Shown here in pieces: positions 11,403 through 24,446 of a stretch of DNA of 64,000 bases. Under the pieces are notes generated by a model. That model was not told the origin of the DNA and searched no databases. It worked only from the letters and a program-made list of their open reading frames with translations. A program made the position numbers and the translations under genes. The stretch's first letter is position 1. Each line of letters opens with the position of its first letter. The stretch is from Zhengitettix transpicula. Taxonomy: Eukaryota > Arthropoda > Insecta > Orthoptera > Tetrigidae. Location: assembly GCA_037074705.1 (NCBI GenBank), contig CM073590.1, positions 51,549,895 to 51,613,894 on the forward strand. Direction: 5' to 3'.

Positions 11403-13436
11403 TCATTTCAATACGGACTTGTGTCTGTTACTAATGGATAATTTTTTTAAAAAAAATCTTGAGATTTCCATTAGAAAAAGACGCTTAGTCCTCGTCGAAA
11501 AGTCCCGCATTTTTAAATTTAAATCTTATTAGTTTTTCTCTCTCTCTGTTTTAAGTTTGTCTGTGCAAGGATCATTTTTAGTATTGTTACGAAATATATT
11601 TTATTAGATTAATTCTTTTTTAACCCATACCATCCTTTCTTGAAGAAAACATTATTCTATATTTAACGCATTGGAAATGAACATTCTAGCCCTTTCAAAC
11701 TATTCTGGTCAATTAAGAACATGTTTTCAGTTTAATTCAAATTGAAGGAGTTCTTTAACATATATTTTGATAATTTATATTTCCTAGATACCTATTAGTA
11801 GAAATATAATCAATTAATTTTCATACTAATGTGCATAAGTCTGCGTTCCCATGTTATATTGAAAATTCATGATATTGTCGAAATTCGTTCTTCTAATTCA
11901 CTGTTGCGCTAGTATATATATTGCATTATTAATATATTAAAACGTACCACGATACATTACGTTTTATTTATATAATTATTTACAGTATTTTTCGGTTTAT
12001 TAATAATTTGTTTGTTTTTAATAAAATTATTTGAATTTACGGCACAATTGATGTTTTGCATTTATTTATTCACCATAACAACGGCTAAATAATAATTTTA
12101 AAAGAGACAGTCTGCTGAAGTACGTTATGGCTTTCGAATCACTAACAAAATCCTTAATTACACAAATAGTATACAAAGGTTTTCCAGAACCCTAGCCAAC
12201 CCAATACTGAGGACTGCGTCGTCGGACTTGGAGCCTGTGGAGTTCGTGGACGGACTGATTTCTGTCGGCGGATTCATATTCCTGTGGAGTGTTGCAGAAA
12301 CAACCAAATTGTTGAAAAATTGTAAGACTGCTTATTTGTTTTTATGCGCGGATTCATTAACTCGTGTGCAGTTCAAATTGTCCGCTGTATGTATTGAAAG
12401 TTAATGTTTATGTTTATTATCATTTAAATCATTTGGTGTTTTTTTTTATTTGTTGGAAAAAAAATATGTGACACACCTTCGAGATCTCCTGCGGATAACC
12501 GACCAATTCGAGATTAATTTAGTAACATTTCGGAGAGTGACGAAAAATGGTATGGGTAAGTTCTTTCTGTAACTACATCTACGCAAACAACGGAATAAAA
12601 AATGTATTAGTCAATAAGTCACAAAATGTAAATTTAAATAATTGTTAAGTGATTATATTAACTTGGAAATATTTAACTGGCATATATTTTATAATTGGTA
12701 CTTGTTAGAATTCAAATGAATGCTTCATTTACTTTATACAATTTATTGTAACATATTTAATATTTTCAGAATATATGCTAAAATATGTTTTCCTTAAATT
12801 ATAGAATCTAAATTTCGATGAAATTTTTTTTTGTTTCTACAGTATTTATTATAAATAGGTCCCGTCATTTCTAATTAATATGACGTATCGCTTTACGAAA
12901 TATCAAACGTAGTAATTTTCTATTGTTGTATGCATATTTCCATTGTTAATGTAAGCATTAAAATTAATATTTAATTAAATTTACATCTTTTGGCTTATTG
13001 GTTAATGGGTTAATTTTATTTTACTTAAATGTCAGGTTAAATATCAATTTCAATAGAATAAATTTTTGCAATTCGTGTAAAAAAATTGTTTATACTTTAC
13101 TTCGGATGCCATTTAGCATGCTATAATTTACTATATATAACAAGTGTCCTCGTTATGAAATAAACTCGGAAATAAGTTTATCATTAGGTCTTTATGAATC
13201 AAAATATCGTCGACATTCTCAGGAATTGTTTGGTCTCATGGTTGTAAACAGCATACTTTTTATTTGTAACCAGAAGATATAAATTCGATACAAATGAGCA
13301 AATAGAACAGCAACTTCTATAAAACCAGGCCGAGTTCCTAGAAGCTATGTAAGGCTTAGGACGGAGCTGTTTCTTATTGATGACTTTATTTTTTGTTGTT
13401 GAGGACAGTGGTAGTTGAGCAATCCCGGACATGGAG
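11403..13436. other. AT-rich region, no gene recognised
   Basis: A GC-richer block at about 12,180-12,560 ends with an ATG in good context (12,547) running into GGTAAGTTC, which resembles a first-exon donor, but the coding part would be only a few residues and nothing supports transcription. The rest is AT-rich and featureless. Confidence 0.35.
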
Positions 13437-13566
13437 CCCACGAGAGCCCCGTCTAATTGACCTCCTCAGCTTCTCCCACGCCAGGGAGTCACAGTACGAA
13501 TAAAACGGCCCGGCTTGCGGGAGTTAAGATTAGCCGAGATGAGGTCAACGAGAGCTCCCGTGGCAC
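13437..13566. repeat. Imperfect inverted repeat (hairpin), GC-rich
   Basis: CACGAGAGCCCC...TTGACCTCCTCAGC near 13,439-13,472 is matched in inverted form by GCCGAGATGAGGTCAA...GAGCTCCCGTG near 13,531-13,563, giving degenerate arms of about 35 bp around a GC-rich loop. Origin is unknown. It lies inside the overlapping open frames at 13,457-13,794, which I do not regard as genes. Confidence 0.5.
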
Positions 13567-13569
13567 AAA

Positions 13570-14630
13570 AAATTATAATAAGTTCCATTTGGGCGGAAGA
13601 AATTGCGAAGTTTCGCAGTGTGCCGGCGAAGAGGAGTTGGAAATATTCTTCCAGATAAAAATCGATTTGAAGTCGCTGTCGTCGATATGTTTAATATTAA
13701 ATTTTATGTTGCAAACGACGAACGACGAGCAATAAATACAACTAATCACGTTAACCTTTTTATATTAAGTGAACATACATTAGTCAAATTTTAATTTGAT
13801 AGAACATAAATGTCAGTTCTGATATTGAAATTATCTGGCATTCTTAATAAAATATAACTATTAATGGTCATATAAGTCAGAACAAGAAAGAAAAAGCGTA
13901 ATAAAAATTACGATTTATTCATATTAAAATTAAAAACATAAACCACATATTCCTAAAATTAGGACCACATCCGGCAATAACAATAATTAGGAGAACTTTA
14001 AACTAAATATTAAATTAACTATATTTTAATATAATAGTGTAGAACAACCAGGTACATAATTTGTGCAGAGTTCTTGTTAGAATACCGCTCTATACATGGT
14101 CATCAAATTTAAAATGTATTTTTTGTTTATATCAATTTATATGTTGGAGCAGTACTTTATTTACATCTAATTAATATGCTTTCTATTTCAATCACTGCGA
14201 TTGATTTTTATGCTCCTTAATAATTTAATTTTCATCGATTCTACATTTAATTTAATTAAATTAACATTAAGGATTAAATGTTAATGTTGTCAAATAAAAC
14301 TAAAATTTTTCACACATAGTCCTACCTCATAAAATTCAGTAAATGCCTTAATTTCCCATATATTGACTGTCGTCGAATCCTAATTAGATAAGCTTGAACC
14401 TGATAAACCCAGATATTCTTCTTAAGTACAGAGTCATATATCGTATTTCAGAGTTTATATCAATGTATGAACCCAAAACACAGATACGAATGATTTAGAC
14501 ATTAATTAAAAAAATGGATTTTTCCAACACACAGATCATTTAAATTTTTATTATGCAATAGTGTTGAATTATATATAAATATAAATTTACTATCAAATTA
14601 ACTTAAATTTCTTTTCCAAATTTTTTCACA
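13570..14630. other. AT-rich region, no gene recognised
   Basis: Very AT-rich with frequent stops. No motif, repeat boundary or RNA gene could be supported. Confidence 0.5.
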
Positions 14631-14757
14631 AATTAATTATTACATAATTTGATTAACAATTTTTTTGAATTACAATTCGAAATTAATGATTACATCTATT
14701 TGATTAACAAGTTGTTTTAAATTACAAATCTATATTATTTCTCAAATTAATTATTAC
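14631..14757. repeat. Degenerate tandem repeat, period about 55-60 bp
   Basis: The block AAATTAATTATTACAT...TTTGATTAACAA...AATTACAA is repeated about 2.3 times with differences (starts near 14,631, 14,681 and 14,740). All units are AT-rich, so part of the similarity is compositional. Confidence 0.6.
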
Positions 14758-14877
14758 ACTGTTTTACAAAAAATGAGAGCCACCGCTTTAAAGCAAAATC
14801 ATAATTCTCAGATTTTTAAAATAAAAATCGCGATTTACAAGGAAGTAAAATAAAAACATATTGTTTTAGAGTAAAAG

Positions 14878-14945
14878 TCAACATGACGGTAATCCACGTG
14901 GTGGCAACTTCCATTTAATAGCATAAAAAGCAAATGACGCCTTGT
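14878..14945 (-). repeat. 0.55-kb repeat, 3'-end fragment
   Basis: The reverse strand of GACGGTAATCCACGTGGTGG followed by CAACTTCCATTTAATAGCAT matches the last about 60 bp of the family, where typical copies have GGTAATCCACATAGTGGCAA and CTCCCCTTTAATAGCAT. The remainder is lost or diverged. The 86-codon minus frame across it is not called a gene. Confidence 0.65.
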
Positions 14946-15429
14946 GCTCCTACGGTCTTCTTGTGAGTTTATCCTTATTACTGCCACTCTTTCCCTGAAA
15001 GAACTATGAGTCAAGCATTTGCCCATTTCTCTAAGTATTACATGCAAAAAGTACACTAACAACACAACATGTCTCCGTTGATAAAAAAAAAGCAAAGCGG
15101 AACGTTTTTAATTTGAACAAAAGGCCCTTAAAGGCAGAAAGCACGCACCGTACAATGGGGGTCTACCACATTCTACACCCCTTCTACACATGCTGTTAAT
15201 AACCTAACTTGGAACACAAGGGAATAGGTACTTGTGTTTGTCCCGCACTTGAGAGCATAATACCCTTTAATTCGGTCATTCGAGACGAGAGGGATAGATT
15301 TTGAGAGAGACTGAACGAAGAGACTGAGGGAAAAATATACCGAATAAACTACCAGAAAAGTTTCCTAACCGTGGTGGATTGATGTGAATAGGGAGCTAGA
15401 ATACTGCTCTTGTGCGATAAAGTTATTAG
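14946..15429. other. No gene recognised
   Basis: Moderately AT-rich unique-looking sequence without motif or boundary that I can name. Confidence 0.4.
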
Positions 15430-15505
15430 TTGGGCTTGGGTAACATGCACGTCGATCCTTCTTCTCTGTCGCAGGACACGACCTGTAAAATCCGTAAGCA
15501 ACCAA
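15430..15505 (+). mobile_element. Short mariner-related fragment duplicated from the neighbouring element
   Basis: Shares CCTGTAAAATCCGTAAG exactly, plus the preceding CTTCTCTGTCGC-type sequence with gaps, with 16,855-16,905 at the broken 3' end of the Mos1-like mariner. It joins directly to the 0.55-kb repeat at about 15,506. It may be a second truncated mariner copy or a local duplication. Confidence 0.5.
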
Positions 15506-15895
15506 TCCATCTCCCGCCATCGGAAGGGCGTGGGACAAATACCAAATGCCCGACCTACCTGATGCAGGTTTTTCTAGGGTTTTCCCTGCATTTCTTTAGG
15601 CGAATGCCGGGTAGGAATCTTAAAAAATAGCCCGGGGGCCCTAGTTAACCCTTGGATACCTTCCTCTACACTTTCGCATCCCCCCTTTCAAATCTACCTG
15701 ATGCAGGTTTTCTAGTGTTTTCCCTGCATCACTTTTAAGCGAATTGCCGGGTAGGATCCTTAAAACATAGCCCGGGGGCCCTCGTTAACCTTTGGCTACG
15801 TTCCTCTATCATTCCACATCCCCACTTTCAAATCTCTTCCTATGTTGTTAAAAGGGATTTGCCACATTGTGGATTACCCTCATGTAGCATGTTAA
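15506..15895 (+). repeat. 0.55-kb repeat, two 5'-truncated pieces head to tail
   Basis: The first piece (about 15,508-15,693) starts at CATCTCCCGCCATCGGAAGG, the core point also used by copy 1b, and stops at CTTTCAAATC. The second (15,694-15,892) restarts at TACCTGATGCAGG and runs to CATGTAGCATGTTAATCC, without an A-tail. Both are in the same orientation. This is the second dimer-like arrangement of the family in the window. Confidence 0.8.
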
Positions 15896-15921
15896 TCCAA
15901 GAAAAGTGGTCAGTAATAATA

Positions 15922-16910
15922 CCAGGTGTATAAGGTTAAATCCGCTGTTTTTTCATAGATACCTTTACTGATAATCCTTTTTAATGAGTTTGCCATCTCT
16001 CAACATATACATTCTTCTATTGTTAATCATGTCTATGTTTTCCCAAAAAAAGAGCATATGCAGGAATACTTCAATTTGAAGAAATTAGCTACCTAATCGC
16101 ATAAAATGCTTGTGGAGGCCTATGGTGACAGTGCTTTAACGGAAACAACGTACAGAGATTGGTTTCGTCGGTTCAAAGATGGCAATTTTTACCAAGCGAT
16201 AAGAAGCGTTAAAATCAGCCCATAAAAGTTTGTGGGCCATCCATTTCAGGCTCTTTGGACGAGGACGATACCCAAGTAAAATGCTTGCCGAGCAATTAGA
16301 TCTTACTCACCAACCTCGCCTACATGCTATGGGAAAGGTTTAAAGGATCCGGAAATGGGTGCCGCATGAATTGAACGAAAGGCACATGGAGCGACGCCGA
16401 ACACACGCGAAATCTTGCTCGTCAGACAAAAAAAAACCGATCTTACAAACGGATTATGACTGTCGATGAAAATGTCTATAATTCGAGAATCCTAGACTCA
16501 AGAAATAGTGAGTAGTTACCGCCGAACCATCATATCGTCCGTAAGAGAAAATCGCTTCGGGCGGAAGACAATTCTGTGCGTTTGGTGGGATCAGCAGGGT
16601 ATTGTTTACTATGAACTGCAGACACCTGGTGAAACTGTCAACGGGCCACCGCTACCACCAACAGCTGATCAAATTGCACTGTGTTTTGCGTAAAAAAAGA
16701 CCGGGTTATCAGCATAGACACGACTAGCTAATTTTTATTCGAGGACAACGCAACATCGCACACACTAACAATGGTCCGAAACTACTTGGAGACATTCAAC
16801 TGGGAGGTACGTATTCACCAAACCTGGTCCCTTCCGACTACCATCTGTTTTCGTGGATGGACCACGCTTCTCTGTTCGCCAAACACGTCCTGTAAAATCC
16901 GTAAGTAAGC
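15922..16910 (+). mobile_element. Mariner relic, Mos1/mauritiana-like transposase pseudogene
   Basis: TA at 15,920-15,921 precedes CCAGGTGTATAAGGTTAAAT, a mauritiana-type terminal inverted repeat. Broken frames then read in order MLVEAYGDSALTETTYRDWF (HTH region), LDEDDTQVKMLAEQL, RKWVPHELNERHMERR, KTILCVWWDQQGIVYYELQ, PGETVN, and SHTLTMVRNYLETFNWEVRI, all matching mariner transposases, which cut and paste the element at TA using a DD34D triad. The expected VTGDEKW segment reads LSMKMSI after a frame change and the HDNA segment reads FEDNAT. The frame is broken repeatedly and the C-terminus and right inverted repeat are absent. It is a dead copy. Confidence 0.9.
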
Positions 16911-19900
16911 GTGGCTCAGACAGTAATGGGGGAGGGGGGGGTCGGGATATTTTTCTCTGGCTTTTTATACTTCGTTCCCCTACCTTGCAAACGTCCACAT
17001 CCTTTACCCCATATAGTCAATACAATAAAGTCAACCTTGGATTTTACGCCGTCGGCACGGCTTTGGTTTTTAAAGCAAACAATTATTTTGACATGTCTCG
17101 AGGATTTGCGACGGTGGGCACTTTGCATCTGCTTTCAAGGCTTATTTGTAAAATTTTGTCGGTACAATTCCAAAGGAGGTACTCGATCGTACCACGACTA
17201 TTGTAAGCGTATGGTGTACTTTATGTTTAATCTTCATGATTTGGCCATAGGTAAGGATTTGTCTTAATAATACAGGGTCAAAGTTTGTAAAGGAAAAATT
17301 CACATAATAATATAACCTGCTATTTCTGCTATCTGATAGAAGCTTTGCAGTCATAAATATTACATTTGTTTCCTTGTTAACAAATTTTAATTTACGAAAA
17401 TGAACCTAAATAATATGATTTTTCAAACATATAACGTTTTAATCTTCATGATGAAAAGAGATAACTGAATTTCAAAAGTACTGATATATAACTTTAATTG
17501 CATATTACTAATTGCGTGAAACAGTTGTGCGTTCTCTTCGCGTTATGAGGACAATGGATGAACTCTGAGAACCGATGGTAATTTCAGAAATAACATGAAG
17601 TGTTAATAACCCTGCTATCTAATTATTTTAGGACTCAATCAGTAATTTATGTCTACATTTGTGAATCGAATTCACTTCGGATAAACGTTTACATAATCAA
17701 TGTTAGAATTTTTCAACCGATGAACATACCAACACATAGTATATGATCTTTCCCAAGCATACATTCTTGATTAACATCCATAGACCTTTCTAATCTTATG
17801 TCGAAAAATGTTTCGCCGTAAAACAATGCAATATACCTTTCCTTGTTCCTTCGTCACACTCACACAACTTTTCGCGTCTTCACAACTTTCTCTTTGTGTT
17901 GTGAAGGTCTTGACGTGTTAAATATTTGCTTCCTCTGTACTACGGTAAACCTTGTCAGCTACCAAGTATATACAACTGTAAGTTCTTGATGTAGTTATCA
18001 AATTTTTTGACCATATTGATGAAATACCGTTATAATTATTTTTCGAGTAGCCTATTATCCATAGTCCGAGTAAGAAAATGAAGAAGTTACCAAATAAAGA
18101 GAGGAAAAAACGAAGGACAAACAATAGGTACGAAGAGAGATCAACATAAAAATAGAGGAACTAAAAGGCAGAGAATATGAAGACAGATAAACCATATAGT
18201 TTACTGATAGTTACTGAGTTACGGTGAGAGTGACGAAATAATAAATCGTCCAGAAGAAGAATATATAGAGTTAAAGGAGAGATTATTCCAACTCTTCGAA
18301 CAGCCAATAAACTCTGTTCGTCATCAAGAAAAGAATGGTATTAGTTCTTAGTTTCTTCTGAAATTTAATTTGTGTATCTTTGTTCGTAGGTGAAAAAGGA
18401 CCAGCACGTCTTTCAGCTTATTCTTACGAAGAACTTATAGCAGTCTCTCTCGAACATTTTGCTTGGGTCCAGAATGAAATAAAGCAAAATGAAATAAAGA
18501 ATGAAAGCACAACACGGTCGTGTACACGGCAATGTTCAGTGTATACCTGAGTTGAAAAGAATAGATGGACAGAGCACGTGATAGTTGTTAAAGGAGTTCT
18601 GAGGCTTGGAAGGCGGGTTAACAGGTCAGGACGGAACTTAATTCGTAAAAACAGTACATCCAATATTGGAAATTACTTAGAAAGTGTTTCAAAATGTGGG
18701 TGAATCAATAATAGTAGATTAAAACTGTATTGAAATATTTTGCCTTTGATACAGAAACAGATTCTTAAACAAATGTCTGCAAAAAAATGAGGTAATACAT
18801 ACCTTCGATAATCATTAGTTATGTTTTGATAAATGAGTTTATAGTGTCTGTTTGAATATTAAATGTTTTTCAAAGGCAATGTTTATAAACTCCAACTGCT
18901 GAATCAAATCGAATAATTATGTTTCAAGGTATTTTTACTTGAGAATCATTGCAGTCTGTATATAAGTCAGATTATTTCCATTAGTTCCTTAATACTCGTC
19001 ACTAAAGGGTACATTATTTAATCTATTTAAACATTAAATGTGTCTATAAATATACCTGTTCTTCTATAACTGAGTTTTAAGCTAACAGATTTATTTTAAA
19101 ATGATTCACCGGCGATTATCTCGTTCTGAGATACGTAGCCAATCTTCGATCCATTTGGACAGATTTTTAATAACGAAGTGGTATTATATGCCTTACAGAA
19201 GTAGTCGAACGATTTTGAATTCAAATAAGCGTTGAGTAAGCGTGCGCATCAATATTCCTCCGTCACTTTGTTGAATCGGAATAAGCCCTATTCATAAGTG
19301 CCTGCATAAAACATGAAGGGCTCTGTGGGCTTGAAAAATCGCTCGGCCATCAACTGATAGCGACGAGTGGCGACAGTTTTAAGGGCAGCAAATAAGCTGT
19401 GAAAGCCCCGAGCTGCACTAAGGAATGCGGCAGTAGGAGCGGCGCAGGAATGCGAAGGAATGCACATCCGACTCCATGACCAAACATGTCACGTAATAGC
19501 ATACCGGCCTTTATAATCATTCCTGCAACGGTTCCGTATTTTGCCTGTCAACTCACTCAAGTCTTCGGTAAAACGGCCATTACTTTAGAATCTTCTGCAT
19601 ATGTTATGGTTGGTGAAAGAGGAAACCACTTCGGAGGTGAATGACCCGTCACGTCGTTTGAACGGCGAAATTCAAGGAACATGTTCAAAACATGCTTTAA
19701 GAGTTTGTGGAAACGAGGAGAATTATTTCATACAAACCGACTTATTGTTTATGACTTTAACCATAAAACTTCTAAGTGAATCAGAATTAAACCGGTACTT
19801 GATCAACCTCGGTTATTGCCTGTAATATAATGTATTTATTCTCATGTCTGCAATATTTGGTCTATGAAAATATGGAGGAAATTATAAGCATGAGTTTAAA

Positions 19901-22494
19901 AGTGTTGTTATTCAATCATCCGCTACTGTAAATACAACAACTAAAGCTTTCGTCTGTTCTAGCCTAATACTTGCTTTTGCTGCTATTACTGCTGATATAG
20001 CATCTGCTACACGTCCGCCAAAGTGTCCCATCTTGTGGAGCGTCTAGCCCGAACATGCTAGAATATTGTGACCGAAGATTAAGCTTCGCAGGATACTCAC
20101 AATAATTTAATATGTACAAAGGGATGCAACGCTTGGGTTGTTTTCGTTTCAGCGATTTCCTGAGAAGCGAGCATTGACCCTCGCGAGCCTGAAACCGAGA
20201 ATGTCAATAGCTCACGACATTTTCTTCCGTAAAATAAAATATAATTCTAATAAAACAAATTAACCCCAATTAATTTATCCTGTTTGTGTACACTACAAAC
20301 TCTTCCTGTAAATGTGTTTTTTTATACGAATTGGTAATAATTTTATTTTTTGAAACCGTTATCATAACATCTAATAACTTCAGAGATTCTGTTCAATTTA
20401 ATAAGTAAAATTTACAATAAGATAATAATTATTGAAAAAATTGTCTAACTTGGTATTAGCGATGACGCAAAAAAAATGACATTCACATATCTGTAGTTTC
20501 CTATTGGATTAAACTGGATAAAATCTCTGCTAAAAAAGGGATAAATATTTACCCATTGGAGATGTCTGGCATGTTGGCTGTATTACCTACTTATTTATGA
20601 AACATAATTTTGTTTTTACGTGCTTAATTTTTTAATTTGAAGTGTTTAAATATGCTATTTACGCAAAGTATTAAATGCACGTATTGTGATACTCGATCGT
20701 TGGTCAGTCCTGTGTAAAAATTATTCCTTGGGGATTTATTCTTCTTTATTAAATTATTTATATTTAATTGACATATCAAATTTATAATGATCAACAAAAT
20801 ATGTAAGGACAAAAAATACAAATTTAACTTAAACATTTTAAAAGCATGGATCTTTTATCGCGGAGAGATTATTTCGGCGAAATTAAATTAGATGGCACAA
20901 AAACAAAATTTAGTAACAGATCGTTTATACTGTAATCCTATAAATTGAATGTTCGATGTAGTACATAAGGGGCCTGGTACAAAAACTAGACACACACTTG
21001 CCCGAAGCAAGTTTTCCCGACAACAACATCCCGATTCACGTTTTACCGACAGTTCAATTTCCGGAAAGGTCGGTTTTTACGAAATAAAGCATAACATTAA
21101 TATTTTAGAACTATTAAATACTACCCTGATTCCGCTCAATGACCTGACAAGTCTAGACGTAAAGAACGTGAATTTGTAACTTAATTGGCACGTAAAATAA
21201 AAATAATAACCTGGAATGAATTAATTTTTCCCATGTACACTACAATATGTATTACAAGATAATTGACAAAATCATTTGCTTGTTATGAAGCAACAGCAGT
21301 AGACATAATATTTTTTTGGATTTTGTCTTCGGTCTTCAAAGGAGAATTATTTATGATCACTATAATTCCAGATCGTGTAAATCAATACAAATCTGTGAAG
21401 TGGACACCAATTTATTGTTTACCAGAACTATTTCCAAAAGTATTTAATAGTTGTTTACCCGGTTTCGTTGGATTTGTGGGGTCAAAGATACTAAAGGATC
21501 AACAAATAATTTCAGCAGTTGTCAATATAATTCCCTAGTGGAATAATAATACCTCACTTTGGTTCCTTTATCTTAGAATAAATATTAGAATTTGTACGCT
21601 TCAATTGAAAACTGCTAAATAAAAGTGGCAATATATTGGTTTATCACTACAGTTATTATGAACGACGGCATTTAGCATAGCGAAAAGTTGAATTATATAA
21701 TAATTGGAAACAAAATTGAGTAAAAAAATTGTGAGACAAATTATTACTGACTTCTACTAGCGATCTCACGAAACATCATTAATCTTTACAAGCTTTGATA
21801 TTATAATTTTAACACCTACATTATGACTTACGTACGAAAATATATTTTTATTCTCTAGGGAAAACAGCAAGTGGCTACCATAGTTTGGAAAATCTTCTAT
21901 TCCCAGAAATATATTAAAGTAATTGTTTGAGGAAGAATACAATTTTTATTGTAAAATATACACGATTATAAATGACTTTTATTTGTATATAAAAAGTTGT
22001 AAATATAATGAAAGACTGAAATAACGTAAACTTAATTATTGATTATTCATTGGGTGGTTTCGTAATAATTAACGTGAGCTTCAATATTTTAAAAATTGTG
22101 AGCTTTATCCGAAGGTGAATACACATAAGTAATTAAATAAACTAATAGTCATCTCATTCGCAAATGTTCATCCCAACGTTCTTTAGACCAGTGCTTAATG
22201 AACATATTCAAATTTATTAACCTATAAATCGTAAAATTCAGTAATTTTAAATTCTGCTGAAGAATGAAGGAACTTTAAAAAATAATATTTTCAGTTAGGA
22301 ACTGTTTCGTGGAATATGAAACAAATAGATTGTATCGTATGAATGAAATTCAAGGTAAAAAGTAACTGTAATTTTCTTCAAATTTGAAATAGGCGACATA
22401 TATCGTCAACATCGAGAACATTTTTACTAATATTGTTTCTAAGACCTTGTTTCCCAAAGCTCGTGCTCTGATCTATGTCAGTTCTTCACTCTCG
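16911..22494. other. About 5.6 kb without recognisable gene or repeat
   Basis: The overlapping frames at 16,853-17,354 sit on both strands at the mariner breakpoint and show no independent motif. 19,240-19,600 is GC-richer and includes an ATG (19,601) opening a 74-codon frame that I do not recognise. 20,030-20,220 is another GC-richer patch. An 11-bp direct repeat ATGAAATAAAG lies near 18,475-18,500. The rest is AT-rich DNA with frequent stops. Confidence 0.5.
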
Positions 22495-23690
22495 TACAAG
22501 GTGCTACTAAAAAATAAGACTGGAAACACCGTGCACGAACCAACAACGCTGCTGCCTCCTCCGACACACGACAGAGAGCTTAAACCGTGCCGTTGACTCA
22601 GCTCCAGTTTAAACTTGATGTAGTCTGTACAAAATTGTTGAGTGCGTCTGGAGTGAACTTGTATCTGAGAAGAGCGCGACGAAAATAGACTGACAAAAGT
22701 TTTGAGAAACACACCATCAAATGTGTAAAACTTGGCGAAACAGCTACGGTTGATAAAGGAAAGGTAAAAAGAGGTTATGCATAATATTCCCCACACAAGA
22801 CATGTGTATTCAGAAAGCTTAAGTTCTTTTTAGAAAACCGAGGACAAGTGGAAGACAAACCTCGTGCATGAAGACATTCAACTCCTGAAACGGATAACAA
22901 TTACGAATGAGGGAAATCTCTTGTGGGGTCAGATCGTCGATTGACGGTGAGAATGATCAGAAGTGAATTATATTTGAACGTGCTTAACTTCATCATAGTT
23001 CAGTACACGAGTTGGACAGGAGAAAATTTTGTGCGAAGATGGTTCGAAAGAACCACGCGACTAAGATGACCAATCGGAAATGTGAGTGTCATTAATCTCT
23101 AGACCGTCATACGAAGGAGTCAGAATTATTCATTGTCGTTATCACAGGTGACGAATCGTGTATGGCTTAGTACTAACCAGATACAAAACGCCAGAGTAAG
23201 GAATGGCATATTTCAAACTCCCCTTTCCAAGGAAGCGAGAATAAGCAATTTGGTCATTTGTTTCCTAGATCAGCTACTACATATGTGTCTCAAGGACAAG
23301 CTATCATTCAAACGTTTTTTTTCGGGAAGTCTCAGGAAAAGGGTTGCACGTGAGTGACCAGTCATTGCACACACTTGGAGACTGCATCACAACGCACGAA
23401 GTCAGGCGGAAGTCTCCATCAACGAAGTCTTGGCAACATCTCAGTTCCTGTGGATTCGTTTCATTTCCCCGACTCAATAAACACCTGAAAGTGTGACATT
23501 TTGGGTATTACTTCATTGAATATTTGGATAATATACAGGATAGTGTAAGCGACATCCGAAGCCATCCAGAAGACTGGAAATAACGCCTTCGTCGCTGTGT
23601 AGCTGGAAAAGGAAGCTATTTTGATCTGTATAAAGAATAATTTTCAGAGTTACAACGAAAGTCTTTTTATGTTACTCACACATCATAAAT
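22495..23690 (+). mobile_element. Mariner relic, second family (GDE-type transposase pseudogene)
   Basis: TA then CAAGGTGCTACTAAAAAATA begins a left inverted repeat; a decayed right end may be AGTCTTTTTATGTTACTCAC near 23,660-23,680, giving about 1.2 kb, usual for mariner. Broken frames give IKCVKLGETATV, then EDKPRA, SDRRLTVRMISSELYLNVLN (HTH/linker), FVRRWFERT, VVITGDESC (the first catalytic Asp block, usually TGDExW), CLKDK, and HHNARSQAEVSINEVLATSQ in place of the HDNAxxH block. The second catalytic Asp of HDNA reads HHNA. Frameshifts occur throughout, so it is inactive. The family is the one with INIKFCxKLGKTATET-type N-termini found widely in insects. Confidence 0.85.
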
Positions 23691-24194
23691 AATTAATAAA
23701 TTCTGAAACTTTTAATGTGAAATAATATACTGTGCGCTCTGTGATGCCTTGCACGTTTTACACACGCCGCCACATGCTACTTTGTGACCTTCAAGTTAGG
23801 GAGATCAAATACGATTTGGTTTTGAGGTTTCTTGTAAGTGTTAAAAAAGGTAATCCAGTCCTTTGAATACTAAACTAAGTCGGAGGCAAGATGATCGCTG
23901 AAAATATTTAATTCCAGGCATACACCGGAAGAGACCGACATGGAACAATCATTCCCTTGTCACTACTCTTACTGTCTCAATTCTATTATTGTCATTAGTC
24001 CCTGATATTGAAAAGCCATTTTCGTAGTTATTTACAGACATTTAATAACACAGTGTTTCATAACTTCATTTGTGCCGACTTTGACCAACAGTTTGCATAA
24101 AGTCAAATTTCTTTCGTCAGAACTGTGTCAAGAACTTCTAACGTGCCGTATCTTAAATTTCTAAACATGCCAGCATATTCTTTAAATGGATTTA
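23691..24194. other. No gene recognised
   Basis: AT-rich sequence between the mariner relic and the MITE-like element; no motif seen. Confidence 0.4.
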
Positions 24195-24446
24195 CAATTG
24201 AGGCGGCTAATGCCACAGTGTACTATCCCACATTTTTGTCTAAAATTATGGAACTCGGGTTTATGGAAATCTGTGTCCATCTTCTCAATGTCAGAGTGGT
24301 CTGAGTGTAGTTCAACGCTCAAGAAATGGCTGCTCAAAGAATTCTGGTATTCGGGAGGATATTAATGTGAAGCAAAAACTAAAAACCCCATTATCTCAAA
24401 TAGGCTCAGAAAGGGCATAGCCCACTCTGGCATTAACCGCCTCAAT
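24195..24446. mobile_element. MITE-like element with about 28-bp terminal inverted repeats
   Basis: ATTGAGGCGGCTAATGCCAC near 24,197 is matched inverted by TCTGGCATTAACCGCCTCAA ending at 24,445; the arms extend to AGTGTACTAT and ATAGCCCACT. Total length is 252 bp with no coding capacity, which fits a non-autonomous DNA transposon. Flanks read TTTAC and TAATT, so a TA or short AT target duplication is possible but not certain. Confidence 0.7.

Noticed and set aside
12547..12556. ATG followed by a splice-donor word as a first exon
   Set aside because: The coding part would be three codons, and no further exon or promoter evidence exists.
11610..12560. Inverted pair around AACCCATACCAT (11,621) and ATGGTATGGGTA (12,547)
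   Set aside because: Matching stretch is only about 12 bp with no extended arms; likely chance in this length.
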